Shown here: in pieces, positions 47,114 through 55,641 of the stretch
How the letters are laid out: every line of letters starts with the position of its first letter
Numbering within the stretch: position 1 is the stretch's first letter
Notes under the pieces: model-generated
Told to the model about the DNA's origin: nothing
The model's database searches: none
What the model saw: the letters and a program-made list of their open reading frames with translations, nothing else
Position numbers and translations under genes: made by a program
From: [Eubacterium] siraeum
Lineage (GTDB): Bacteria; Bacillota; Clostridia; Oscillospirales; Ruminococcaceae
NCBI GenBank assembly: GCA_025150425.1
Contig: CP102281.1
Location: 2,418,001-2,482,000, forward strand
Length of the DNA stretch: 64,000 bases
Reading direction: 5' to 3'

Positions 47114-48601
47114 TCAATATTTAGCGTAAGGATTCTCACCGTCATACAGCATACCTGCGGGACGGTTGAATTCAAGATCCTCAACACCGAGGTACTTCAG
47201 TGTATCGAAGATAGCCTTGCCGTAGTGACCGAATGCTACTGCACCGTGGTGAGGATAGTTCTTCTTGATAAGAACGTTGCGGTAGAATCTGCCCATTTCG
47301 GGGATAGCGAATACGCCGATAGCGCCGAATGAACGTGTAGCAACAGGGAGAACTTCACCCTCGGCAACATAAGCTCTCAGCTTAGCGTCAGCCGTGCTCT
47401 GTAAACGGAAGAATGTGATATCGCCGGGAACGATGTCGCCCTCGAGCGTACCTCTTGTAATATCAGGCTCCTTATCGGGCTCAAGACCTCTGTGCATGAT
47501 GAGCTGATACTTCATAGTCTTGCTTGTCAGCTTGCACGAAGCTGTGTTACCGCAGTGGAAGCCCATGAATGTATCCTTGAGCGTGTAGTTGTACTTGTCC
47601 TTGATGGATTCAACATACATATCTGCGGGAACAGAGTTGTTGATGTCGAGCAGTGTAACTGCGTCTTCCGAAATGCAGGCACCGATATATTCGCTGATTG
47701 CACCGTATATATCGACCTCACACGCTACGGGGATTCCTCTTGCTGTAAGTCTTGAGTTTACATAGCAGGGAACACAGCCGAACTGTGTCTGGAATGAGGG
47801 CCAGCACTTGTTGGCGAATACAACGTACTTTCTGCTTCCCTTGTGTGCTTCCATCCAGTCAAGAAGCGTAATCTCAAGCTGTGCAAGTCTGGGCAGGATA
47901 CCGGGCATCTTGTTGCCGTCGCCAAGCTCCTTTTCCATATCTGCAACAACTTCGGGGATTCTTGCGTCATTCTTATGCTCGTTGAATGCAGCATAAAGGT
48001 CAAGCTCCGAGTTCTCTTCGATTTCAACGCCGAGGTTGTAAAGCTGCTTTATAGGAGCGTTACAAGCAAGGAAGTCCTGAGGACGAGGACCGAATGAGAT
48101 AACCTTTAAGTTATTAAGACCGATAACCGCTCTTGCAACAGGGATAAATTCCTTTATCATATCTGCAACCTCTGTAGCTGTTCCTACAGGGTATTCGGGT
48201 ATGTATGCCTTGATGTTTCTGAGTGCTAAGTTGTAGCTTGCATTCAGCACGCCACAGTAAGCGTCGCCTCTGCCGCCTACTAAGTTATCCTGTGTTTCCT
48301 CTGCCGCAGCAACGAACATTACAGGACCGTCAAAATACTTTGCAAGCAGTGTTTCAGCCGACTCGGGACCGAAGTTTCCGAGGTATACGACAAGTGCGTT
48401 GCAGCCTGCGCCCTTAAGCTCCTCAAGAGCCTGCATCATATGTGTTTCGCTTTCGATAGTGGTGGGACATTTAAATACGTCAACACCGATCTCCTTACAT
48501 GCCTTTACAACAGCCTCACATCTTGAAGCTGAAAGGCTCATGGGGAAACAGTCACGGCTTACAGCCGCAATTCCGAGCTTTACATCGGGTATGTTCTTCA
48601 T
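47114..48601 (-). CDS. L-fucose/L-arabinose isomerase-family protein
   Basis: A 495-aa cytoplasmic protein of the FucI/AraA fold class: N-terminal domain VKLGIAAVSRDCFPM, a NALVVYLGNFGPE segment, and a C-terminal catalytic region with Glu and Asp candidates in ACEVDIYGAISEY and TLLDINNSVP, and metal-site His candidates in GFHCGNT. It is the FucI-related group usually annotated only as 'fucose isomerase'; the true sugar is not known. No kinase or aldolase gene is adjacent. A strong promoter and a LacI-type operator-like palindrome lie upstream. AAAGGAATTT precedes the ATG. Confidence 0.85.
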   Translation of the reverse strand: MKNIPDVKLGIAAVSRDCFPMSLSASRCEAVVKACKEIGVDVFKCPTTIESETHMMQALEELKGAGCNALVVYLGNFGPESAETLLAKYFDGPVMFVAAAEETQDNLVGGRGDAYCGVLNASYNLALRNIKAYIPEYPVGTATEVADMIKEFIPVARAVIGLNNLKVISFGPRPQDFLACNAPIKQLYNLGVEIEENSELDLYAAFNEHKNDARIPEVVADMEKELGDGNKMPGILPRLAQLEITLLDWMEAHKGSRKYVVFANKCWPSFQTQFGCVPCYVNSRLTARGIPVACEVDIYGAISEYIGACISEDAVTLLDINNSVPADMYVESIKDKYNYTLKDTFMGFHCGNTASCKLTSKTMKYQLIMHRGLEPDKEPDITRGTLEGDIVPGDITFFRLQSTADAKLRAYVAEGEVLPVATRSFGAIGVFAIPEMGRFYRNVLIKKNYPHHGAVAFGHYGKAIFDTLKYLGVEDLEFNRPAGMLYDGENPYAKY

Positions 48602-48693
48602 AGCAAAAATTCCTTTCTGTGCAGTTTATTCTCTGCTTTATAAATCTGTCATAATACCGCCGCATTTTTTTGTTATGTACCGCTTACGTTTCG

Positions 48694-48707
48694 AGTAATC
48701 GTTTACT
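48694..48707 (-). promoter_or_regulatory. LacI-type operator-like palindrome
   Basis: AGTAA-TCGT-TTACT: five-bp inverted arms around a central CG, typical of LacI-family operators. It lies about 40 bp downstream of the expected transcription start of the isomerase-family gene, where a repressor would block elongation. Confidence 0.45.
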
Positions 48708-48750
48708 TGCATTCGCAAAACAAAAAACCTCTGCGACAGGTGTTATTATT

Positions 48751-48779
48751 ATTGTATCACAAATAATCGTCATTGTCTA
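48751..48779 (-). promoter_or_regulatory. Promoter of the isomerase-family gene
   Basis: Minus strand TAGACA, 17 bp, TACAAT, giving a leader of about 140 nt that contains the operator-like palindrome. Confidence 0.65.
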
Positions 48780-48881
48780 CAGATTTCCGATAATTTTACG
48801 CCGTTTTCACACGAAATTATCAGCAAGGTAATGTAACAGGTTACACGGTAATTAAGTAAAACGCATTTGTTTTACCGTTTA

Positions 48882-48910
48882 TTGACACGCCGTGCTATTT
48901 ATGTTATCAT
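48882..48910 (+). promoter_or_regulatory. Sigma-A promoter of the LuxE-LuxC-YhhN operon
   Basis: TTGACA, 17 bp, TATCAT; start codon of the first gene 39 bp downstream. Confidence 0.8.
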
Positions 48911-48948
48911 TTTACTATATTAAGTATTTAAACAGCGGAGGAAGACCG

Positions 48949-50049
48949 ATGAAATACAGACGATTGCTCTTTTGGGTAAAAGACCCGTATTCCGATAGTT
49001 CCGACGAATTGTTCACCAAAGCCGTAAAAGAAAATTTCTCCTACTGCGTTTCTCATTGCGATGATTACCGCAGAATATGCGAAAATCTCGGTATATCCTC
49101 TCCCTCGGATGCGTCCGGACTTCCCGTGATACCCACATTGCTGTTCAAGAAAAAGCAGATTTTCAATAAAGGTTGTATTCCGCTTATAAAAGCGACTTCC
49201 TCCGGCACAAGCGGCAGGAAAAGCATGGTAGCCTTTGACACGGGCGGCCTTCTCTGCGGACTTAAAATGGTTATGCGTGTATCAAAGCTGAGAAATCTGT
49301 TATCTCCTGTTCCGTGCCACTATATCATTATGGGTTACAAGCACCACAGAGGAAACAAGACCGCCGTAACAAAGACGGCTTTCGGTGCAACATTCTTCAC
49401 TCCTGCACTGAGCCGCAATTATATCCTGACATATAAAAAAGGCGGCTATTCCCCCGACTTTGACAGGATTATAGATCTTATTGTCAGGCATTCACATTCA
49501 CGTTTCCCGACAAGATTCATGGGGTTTCCCGCTTATACTTATTTTCTGCTGAGAATAATGGACGAACGTAAAATTTATCTTAAAATGCCGAAAGGCTCAC
49601 GCATAATGCTCGGCGGCGGCTGGAAACAGTTCTATGCTGAGCAAGCCGACAAAAATTCCTTTTACAGCCTTGCCGAAAAGGTACTCGGCATAAAGGGAAA
49701 CGATATTATCGAATTTTTCGGAGCGGTAGAGCATCCGATTTTATACTGCGACTGCAAGGAACATCACTTCCACGTTCCCGCTTACAGCAGAGTTATAATC
49801 AGAGATGTCGATACGTTAAAACCGCTTGAAAACGGCAAGACAGGACTTGTAAACCTGATAACTCCTATGGTTAAAGCGACCCCGGTGCTTTCAGTAATGA
49901 CAGATGACCTCGGCATACTTCATAACGGAAGCGAATGTTCCTGCGGACTGAAAACGCCGTTTCTTGAAATTGTCGGCAGAGTTGCGCCGGAGGATATAAA
50001 GACCTGTGCGGCAGGCGCAGAAGAGATAATAAAGGGTGTGAACGTATGA
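48949..50049 (+). CDS. LuxE/PaaK-family acyl-protein synthetase
   Basis: LuxE enzymes activate a fatty acid as acyl-AMP and hold it on a Cys for reduction by LuxC. The 366-aa protein has the adenylate-forming P-loop-like motif TSSGTSGRKS (83-92), GGGWKQFY (about 223-230), EFFGAVEHP (255-263) and TDDLGILHN...CSCG. A C-terminal Cys353 is a candidate acyl acceptor by position. The start is the ATG after GGAGGAAGACCG; 19 earlier codons lie in the promoter region. Its stop overlaps the next start as ATGA. luxAB are absent, so light production is not implied. Acyl chain length is unknown. Confidence 0.85.
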   Translation: MKYRRLLFWVKDPYSDSSDELFTKAVKENFSYCVSHCDDYRRICENLGISSPSDASGLPVIPTLLFKKKQIFNKGCIPLIKATSSGTSGRKSMVAFDTGGLLCGLKMVMRVSKLRNLLSPVPCHYIIMGYKHHRGNKTAVTKTAFGATFFTPALSRNYILTYKKGGYSPDFDRIIDLIVRHSHSRFPTRFMGFPAYTYFLLRIMDERKIYLKMPKGSRIMLGGGWKQFYAEQADKNSFYSLAEKVLGIKGNDIIEFFGAVEHPILYCDCKEHHFHVPAYSRVIIRDVDTLKPLENGKTGLVNLITPMVKATPVLSVMTDDLGILHNGSECSCGLKTPFLEIVGRVAPEDIKTCAAGAEEIIKGVNV

Positions 50050-51359
50050 TTTTCTTTGATGGCGAAATATACGAAAACGATATGTGCGACAAGCTGTTAG
50101 CCCGTTTTGAAGACAGAATATGCGACACTCTCGGAAACTGTCGGCTTTCTGCTAAACAGGTCATGCTTGCCGCCGAAAAAATCAGCACGGATATAGAAAA
50201 CGGCGCTTTTGACGATATGCTCTCAGCGCTTGACGTTGAAAATGTAAGTTACTATAAACAGCTTATACTCGCCTGCCTCAGCCGTGAAAATCTTGAATAC
50301 AGGCTGAAAACCGAGCTCGGAGATTCAGACGGCTTTATCGGTCCTCCGAACGGCATCACTCCGAAAATAAAAATTCAGACAAAACCTCTCGGCGTTCTGT
50401 TCCACATAGCCGCAGGAAATGCCGACGGCTTACCCGTGACGAGCGTTGCAGAAGGACTTCTTGCAGGCAATATCAATATACTGAAGCTTCCGTCCGCCGA
50501 TAAGGGCTTGTCGATCCGCATAATAAAGCGGCTTTGCAAGTATGAGCCTTTGCTGTCACGCTACATATATGTCTTTGATACCCCGTCAAGCGATGTGCGT
50601 ACCATCCAGACGCTTGCAGGCTTTGCCGACGGCATAGTGGTATGGGGCGGTACTGAAGCCGTAAAAGCAGTGCGCTCACTTGCTCCGCCGGGAGTTAAGC
50701 TGATTGAATGGGGACACAAGCTCGGCTTCTGCTACATTTCCGATTACGCAAACCATACAGATGAATTTTCGGCTCTTGCCGAGCATATAGCCTCTACAAA
50801 GCAACTGCTCTGCAGTTCCTGCCAGACCGTGTTTATTGACACCGATGATAAAACCGAGCTTACCCTATTTTGCGAAATGTTCCTTCCGTATCTTGAAGCG
50901 GCAGTCGGAAAACACAGAAATACCTCTATAGGCACACGGGCGAGAGATACGCTCATAAGCTACTCCGCCCGTCTTGAACAGGCAATCGGGATACGGCAAA
51001 TTTCTCCCGATGTATTTTACGGTAAGAATTGCAGCCTTATCATAAAAGACGACTTTGAACTTGAACTATCGCCTATGATGTGTAATGTGCTTGTAAAAAG
51101 GCTTCCGAGAAAGAACATAATGCGTACTCTGAGAAATGCAAAAGGCTTTCTGCAGACCGCAGGGCTTATCTGCGGCAAGGCTGACAGAGCAGAACTTACC
51201 GACCTGTTGCTCTGTGCAGGAGTTACAAGAGTTACGCAGGCGGGAAATATGTCCGCTTACTTTTTCGGAGAATCCCACGACGGAGAATATCCGCTATCCC
51301 GATACACAAGAAAAATCAATATCGAACTGAATAATCAGACTGAGGAAACAAATATATGA
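50046..51359 (+). CDS. LuxC-family acyl-CoA/acyl-enzyme reductase
   Basis: NADPH-dependent reductase releasing fatty aldehyde from acyl-enzyme or acyl-CoA. The 437-aa aldehyde-dehydrogenase-fold protein shows PLGVLFHIAAGNADGLPVTS (about 114-133), AGNINILKLPSADKG, the nucleotide-binding DGIVVWGGTEAVKAVR (195-210) and the active-site region TKQLLCSSCQ with Cys256/Cys259. The C-terminal GRxTR-like end is seen as ITRV-type AGVTRVTQAGNMS. It overlaps both neighbours by ATGA, so the three proteins are likely made in a fixed ratio. Confidence 0.86.
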   Translation: MIFFDGEIYENDMCDKLLARFEDRICDTLGNCRLSAKQVMLAAEKISTDIENGAFDDMLSALDVENVSYYKQLILACLSRENLEYRLKTELGDSDGFIGPPNGITPKIKIQTKPLGVLFHIAAGNADGLPVTSVAEGLLAGNINILKLPSADKGLSIRIIKRLCKYEPLLSRYIYVFDTPSSDVRTIQTLAGFADGIVVWGGTEAVKAVRSLAPPGVKLIEWGHKLGFCYISDYANHTDEFSALAEHIASTKQLLCSSCQTVFIDTDDKTELTLFCEMFLPYLEAAVGKHRNTSIGTRARDTLISYSARLEQAIGIRQISPDVFYGKNCSLIIKDDFELELSPMMCNVLVKRLPRKNIMRTLRNAKGFLQTAGLICGKADRAELTDLLLCAGVTRVTQAGNMSAYFFGESHDGEYPLSRYTRKINIELNNQTEETNI

Positions 51360-52048
51360 AAAAACTCGTTTTACCGCTCAACATTATTTTTCTCGGCTTA
51401 TCGCTTGCTTGCGATACAGCTCTGATAATTACTCATCTCTACCCGATAAAAATAACCGCAAGCGTTTTCTTTATGCTTGCCGCCACAGTAAACCTGATAT
51501 ACGCCCTGAAATACTTCCCCGATAAGAAACTGCCGTCAGTAATACTGACCGTCGGCGTATTCTTCGCAATGAGCGCAGATATAGCGATAAACTTAAACTT
51601 CATCGCAGGAGCGGCGATTTTCGCCTTAGGTCATATCTGTTATTTCATAGCATATTCGCTGATGCAAAAGCCCCGTCCGACCGACTTTATCCCCGCAATT
51701 ATAATATTTATCCCCATAGTGCTGTTTATGATGTTCTCACCGCTTCTTGACTTCGGCTCATCGCTTATGAAAATCATCGGCATTTCATACGCAGTTATAA
51801 TCTGCATTATGACAGGCAAAGCAATAATGAACTTTATCCGCATAAAGAACAAATTCAACCTTATACTTGCGCTCGGCAGTGTGCTGTTCCTTATATCCGA
51901 TATAATGCTCCTGATGGCGTACTTCTCAAAAATAGATTTCCCGTTCTCGAATTTCTGCCTTGCCCTATATTACCCCGGTCAATGCCTTATTGCAAACGGT
52001 CTTGCACATATTAAAACAGCTACAACAGAAAAAATCCGTGTCGCCTGA
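51356..52048 (+). CDS. YhhN/TMEM86-family membrane protein (lysoplasmalogenase-like)
   Basis: A 230-aa integral membrane protein with about eight segments. Family marks are the DTALIITHLYP N-terminus, YFPDKKLPSVILTVGVFFAMSADIAIN, ALGHICYFIAYSL and the late LFLISDIMLLMAYF with conserved Asp residues. TMEM86B hydrolyses lysoplasmalogens to a fatty aldehyde; bacterial relatives are less well studied. Being translationally coupled to aldehyde-forming LuxE/LuxC genes is striking: both routes concern long-chain aldehydes. The direction and product of the pathway are inferred only. Confidence 0.85.
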   Translation: MKKLVLPLNIIFLGLSLACDTALIITHLYPIKITASVFFMLAATVNLIYALKYFPDKKLPSVILTVGVFFAMSADIAINLNFIAGAAIFALGHICYFIAYSLMQKPRPTDFIPAIIIFIPIVLFMMFSPLLDFGSSLMKIIGISYAVIICIMTGKAIMNFIRIKNKFNLILALGSVLFLISDIMLLMAYFSKIDFPFSNFCLALYYPGQCLIANGLAHIKTATTEKIRVA

Positions 52049-52059
52049 CACGGATTTTT
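52030..52059 (+). terminator. Intrinsic terminator of the LuxE-LuxC-YhhN operon
   Basis: Thirteen-bp stem AAAAATCCGTGTC with a 4-nt loop, ending in TTTTTA; it overlaps the stop codon of the last gene. Confidence 0.88.
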
Positions 52060-52090
52060 ATAATGGTTGTTTTAAATTCTGTTTCTGCAT

Positions 52091-52261
52091 TTATAAGTCT
52101 GAACGGAGTTTGTTTTTTCGGTCTCTGTAGTTATTTGCCTGCTCTTCGGTTATTACACCCTGCTTTATCAACTCAGATAATAATTCTGATTTGCCCTCGG
52201 CTCTGCCTGCCGGCATTGCAGAACGTTCAAGGCTTGCCCAGTCGTTTATATACTTTTCTTA
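52091..52261 (-). pseudogene. C-terminal coding remnant (possible Rpn/PD-(D/E)XK transposase family)
   Basis: A 56-codon open stretch without start signals: it reads EKYINDWASLERSAMPAG, then RAEGKSELLSELIKQGV and ITEEQANNYRDRKNKLRSDL before a stop. The AEGK-rich charged helix followed by a short LI-x-x-G-x-I-T segment resembles the C-terminal tail of Rpn-type transposase/nuclease proteins. An in-frame stop lies just upstream, so it appears to be an orphan end. Family assignment is weak. Confidence 0.4.
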
Positions 52262-52271
52262 GGCGTCATTT

Positions 52272-52901
52272 TCAGTCTGTATAAACAATGGTAACCCAAT
52301 CAACAATGCCTTTCTCGTTAAACGTAACAATAAGGCATTTACCGTGCCAATCATTCGAGGTTTTTCCCTCGAGAGAACCATATCTATATTCCTGCCAGCC
52401 TTCATATTTTTTACTGTTAAAATTTTTTATACTTGTTGCTTCACCATACCTTTCGACGATTTCTTCTCTGGTTGTTTTAAATGGAGTTATGCCGTCAACC
52501 GAACATTTGTCATTCTCAAAAGGAGCATCAAAAATCCTACTGTCACCCTTTTTGGACTCTTTGTAGTTTTCCGCTCCGCAGTTAAAAAGCAAATCGCCAT
52601 TTTTGTCCTTGACTTCAACGTGACATCTATCCTCCGCAAATCGATTAGCAGAAGTTTCATATGTCCAATCCTTAGGCAGTTCTTTCAGCTTTATGGGTAT
52701 CTCGATCGCTTGTCCGTCAACAATTACATTTTTTCGTATCCGTTCAATGTCAAAACCCGTTTCGCTGTACGATATCTCAGAACCATCAGGAATAGTACTT
52801 CTTTCGCACCCCATAAACCCACAGAGCAGTATCGCCGTTGCCAACAGCGCAACCACCCTTTTGCTTTTCCTGTCAAGCCGATGTTTTAATTTGCTAAACA
52901 T
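52272..52901 (-). CDS. Hypothetical lipoprotein
   Basis: A 209-aa protein. After a basic start, a hydrophobic signal (VVALLATAILLCGFMGC) ends in a lipobox-like FMGC. The mature part is polar, with Cys in DRCHVEVKDKNGDLLFNCG and a C-terminal KCLIVTFNEKGIVDWVTIV segment that resembles the small SmpA/BamE-like or DUF lipoprotein fold, though I cannot assign it. I start at the second Met because AAAGG lies about nine bases ahead; the first Met has no ribosome site. Followed by the remnant. Confidence 0.65.
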   Translation of the reverse strand: MFSKLKHRLDRKSKRVVALLATAILLCGFMGCERSTIPDGSEISYSETGFDIERIRKNVIVDGQAIEIPIKLKELPKDWTYETSANRFAEDRCHVEVKDKNGDLLFNCGAENYKESKKGDSRIFDAPFENDKCSVDGITPFKTTREEIVERYGEATSIKNFNSKKYEGWQEYRYGSLEGKTSNDWHGKCLIVTFNEKGIVDWVTIVYTD

Positions 52902-52965
52902 AGTACACAACCTTTCTTTCATTCATAGTGCTTAAGACTTTTGCAATATTTCCGCCTAAGCCTTA

Positions 52966-53586
52966 TCAAAAAATGTCCAAAAGCTCCGATAGGTTATCCA
53001 CCGTAAAATCAGCCTTTTCGCTCTCGTCAGAAATCGTCCAATATTTGCCTAAGCCTTGCCTCACCCATATCGTCATCATTCCCATTTCATTAGCGGGAAT
53101 TATATCATTATCCACTCTGTCACCGATCATTACCGCTTCGGACGGACTGCAACCTGCTCGCTTTAGTGCTATATCGAATATTCTTTTATCAGGTTTGGCA
53201 ACTCCTTCTTCGGCAGAAGCTACAACAAGCTGTATATATTTCATCAAGCCGCAGCTTTCAAGTCATTTTTCAGTGCCTGCCGACTGGTTGGCAATTACAC
53301 CTATACGGTATCCTTTTTCACATAGGATTTTGAGTACGTTTTCGGAATCTTTATAGAGCTTTTCATCTTCATGATGCCAAGGAGTTTTTGCAAGTCCGAA
53401 ATATCTCAGTGCTTCAATATCGCCTTTCAGATTTTGCTTTGAAAAATACAAACGTTTTTCGTTAAACTCCTCAAAGGTAATATCTGTTCCCGCAATAGCA
53501 TCTCGTATGCGATGATTATAACACTCGGTTTTGTCAACAAGTGTTGAACCGACATCGAAAAATAACCATTTAATATCGTTCAGCAT
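52966..53586 (-). pseudogene. HAD-superfamily hydrolase interrupted by one in-frame TGA
   Basis: The two parts read as one HAD protein of about 206 residues in a single frame: N-terminal WLFFDVGSTLVDKTE (motif I with nucleophile Asp), GYRIGVIANQS (motif II), then TGA at 53263-53265, then LESCGLMKYIQLVVASAEEGVAKPD (motif III Lys) and AVMIGDRVDNDIIPAN (motif IV). Relatives usually have Arg at the interrupted position, so CGA to TGA is the likely change. The domain is otherwise intact, so the lesion is recent or an assembly error. Substrate unknown. Confidence 0.85.
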
Positions 53587-53610
53587 ATTATCTCCTTGTT
53601 TTCATTAACT

Positions 53611-53661
53611 CCCGACCGTCCCACAAAGCCCAGCCAACCGTAAACCTCTCAAAAGGTCGGA
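53611..53661. repeat. 51-bp intergenic repeat, copy 1
   Basis: Begins CCCGACCGT and ends AAAAGGTCGGA; the CCGACC/GGTCGG ends can pair. It differs from copy 2 at 8 of 51 positions, 170 bp away. Confidence 0.8.
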
Positions 53662-53780
53662 AGCCGAGCGCCTCGGCTCGCATTTCCGCCTTTAAATACG
53701 GTTGCTGTATATTCACGATTGTTTGACGGCGGGAGCAAACAAACAAGTATTTCGATAGCTTGTTTTCAGCTACCGTCAAC

Positions 53781-53831
53781 CCCGACCGTACCACAAAGTC
53801 GAACAAACGGCAAACTTCTCAAAAGGTCGGA
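53781..53831. repeat. 51-bp intergenic repeat, copy 2
   Basis: Same ends and inverted CCGACC/GGTCGG arms as 53611-53661. Both copies lie in the non-coding gap after the cellulase gene. Confidence 0.8.
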
Positions 53832-53853
53832 ATTTGCCGTGCCCCACGGGCAC

Positions 53854-55566
53854 TTAGTGCTTCTTCAACCAGTTACGCATCCACTTGCCGTTTTCGGTGA
53901 GATCGCTCTCGCTCCAGTTACCGTTTGCCGATGTTCCCGGCCGCAGTACCGAGCAGGTTTCATCCTTGTTGCAGATACTCCAGTTACAGTAGCTTATGCC
54001 TTGCTTGTCAAAATAGCTAAGCCACTTCTGCGTTTCGTTGAAGTCGTTCGCACCTCCGCCCGATGCATCACAAGTACCGAATTCCGACACGAATACCGGC
54101 AGTCCCTGTGCCACGCAGTTTTCTACGTTTGAACGAAGTCCTGCGTGAGTTGCCGCATAGAAGTGGAACGCATACATTACATTCTTGTAGTTCAGCGGAT
54201 CGGAAAGCGGCTTGTCGATTTCCTGGCTCCATGTGGGCGTGCCTACTATAATTACCGAGTTTGGCGCATTCTTGCGGATAACGGGTATTATCTTTTCCGC
54301 ATACGGCTTGATATTACCGCTCCACGATGCACCGCCGTTCGGCTCGTTGCATATCTCGTAAATTACATTCGGATATTTTGCATATCTCTTTGATACCGTT
54401 TCAAAGAAGGATTTCGCCTCGTTTGTATACTTGGACGGGTCGCCGGGATTAAGAACGTGCCAGTCAATGATAACATACATATCCAGCTTGATGCAGATGT
54501 CAACACCCTTTTCAAGCAGTTCAAGGCTTCCGCTCTTGTTGCCCATATAGCACTGACCGTTGCCCCACTCGTCAACATACATTGCAAGACGGACAACATT
54601 CGTATTCCAGTCGTCACGGAGCGTTTTGAATGCGCTCTCGTTTACGAATTCGGGGAACCATGTAAGCCCGTGTGTGCTCATTCCTCTGAGCTGATAACCC
54701 TTGCCGCTCTTATCGACAAGCTGTCCGTTCTTTACCGAAAGCTGTCCGTGCTGTGATACCGGCGTAGTGCCTTTAGGGTCGCTCGGTGCCGGAGGAACTG
54801 TTGCCGCCGGCTTTTTGGTCGTTGACGTATTATTATTGTTGTTATTGCTATTGTTATTATTGTTGCTGTTATTTCCGGCACTCGTTCCTGCGGTACTTCC
54901 GTTCACAGTCACTTTACCCTCATTGATATAAGCGTCAGCCGAATAATTGAAGCCGAATGAAACGCTCTTTCCCTTTTCTATAGTTCCGTTGTAGTTCTCG
55001 TTCTTGACCGTCATTGTGTTTCCCGAAATGCTGAATATTCCGTTCCACTGCGACATCAGCTTTGTGTTGCCGGGGACGGTTACCTTTGCCGTCCAGCTGT
55101 TCACCGTATCGCCGTTATTGGTTATAACAATCTCATAACCTCCGCACTTCTTACCGCCTTCTTCCCAGCTGCTCGACTTCTTCCACTGAACAGTGAAATT
55201 GCTTGCAGATGAAGCAGGCTTGCTCTGGCCGTTGTTTTTAGTGTCGGCAGTTGACGGTGCCTTTGTTGTATCGACAGGCTTCTCGGTATTCTCTGCCTTT
55301 GATGTATTTTCCTGCTTTGAAGTATTATTTTCTTCCTGTTCGGAGGTATCGGAAGATGTGTCGCTCTCTGTTACTGAGCTGTCAACGGAAGTAACCTCGG
55401 AATTTTCATCAACACTGCTCGTATCCTCAACATACGATACATTGCTTTCGGTCGCCGAATTGCTTCCGACAGACGATAATACACCGCTGTCCTGCGCCGC
55501 ACAGCCTGCAAGCATAGCCGCCGCAATAAACGCAGCTATCGCACGTCTGATTATAGATTTTTTCAT
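53854..55566 (-). CDS. Lipoprotein GH5 endoglucanase with CBM2-like module
   Basis: A cell-surface cellulase of 570 aa. A signal ends in a classic lipobox LAGC (Cys22). A Ser/Thr/Glu-rich stalk (about 25-120) leads to a CBM2-like cellulose-binding module (about 123-222; conserved Trp128, 134, 158, 174 and WNGIFSISGNTMTV). An Asn-rich linker (232-246) follows, then the GH5 barrel (about 270-570) with acid/base Glu408 (IYEICNEPNG) and nucleophile Glu495 (VFVSEFGTCD). The sequence fits GH5 subfamily 2-type endoglucanases. It has no dockerin or sorting signal; the lipid anchor keeps it on the membrane. GAAAGAGG precedes the ATG. Confidence 0.93.
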   Translation of the reverse strand: MKKSIIRRAIAAFIAAAMLAGCAAQDSGVLSSVGSNSATESNVSYVEDTSSVDENSEVTSVDSSVTESDTSSDTSEQEENNTSKQENTSKAENTEKPVDTTKAPSTADTKNNGQSKPASSASNFTVQWKKSSSWEEGGKKCGGYEIVITNNGDTVNSWTAKVTVPGNTKLMSQWNGIFSISGNTMTVKNENYNGTIEKGKSVSFGFNYSADAYINEGKVTVNGSTAGTSAGNNSNNNNNSNNNNNNTSTTKKPAATVPPAPSDPKGTTPVSQHGQLSVKNGQLVDKSGKGYQLRGMSTHGLTWFPEFVNESAFKTLRDDWNTNVVRLAMYVDEWGNGQCYMGNKSGSLELLEKGVDICIKLDMYVIIDWHVLNPGDPSKYTNEAKSFFETVSKRYAKYPNVIYEICNEPNGGASWSGNIKPYAEKIIPVIRKNAPNSVIIVGTPTWSQEIDKPLSDPLNYKNVMYAFHFYAATHAGLRSNVENCVAQGLPVFVSEFGTCDASGGGANDFNETQKWLSYFDKQGISYCNWSICNKDETCSVLRPGTSANGNWSESDLTENGKWMRNWLKKH

Positions 55567-55589
55567 ATTTCCTCTTTCGGTCGTGATAT

Positions 55590-55617
55590 TAAAACAGCCC
55601 TCACGAATGAGGGCTGT
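55590..55617 (-). terminator. Intrinsic terminator after the surface-protein gene
   Basis: Stem ACAGCCCTCA/TGAGGGCTGT followed by TTTTAATAT on the minus strand, between the surface-protein and cellulase genes. Confidence 0.8.
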
Positions 55618-55641
55618 CGTTATTCGTTAATCTTTTTAAGA

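Noticed and set aside
48949-51359. Bioluminescence operon
   Set aside because: LuxE and LuxC relatives are present but luxA/luxB are not, and the host appears anaerobic.
53263-53265. Selenocysteine reading of the TGA in the HAD gene
   Set aside because: The position corresponds to Arg rather than Cys in the family context, and it is not in the active site.
54839-54893. Possible frameshifting repeat in the poly-Asn linker of the cellulase
   Set aside because: The AAT/AAC-type run is in frame and ordinary for linkers; no sign of a broken frame.
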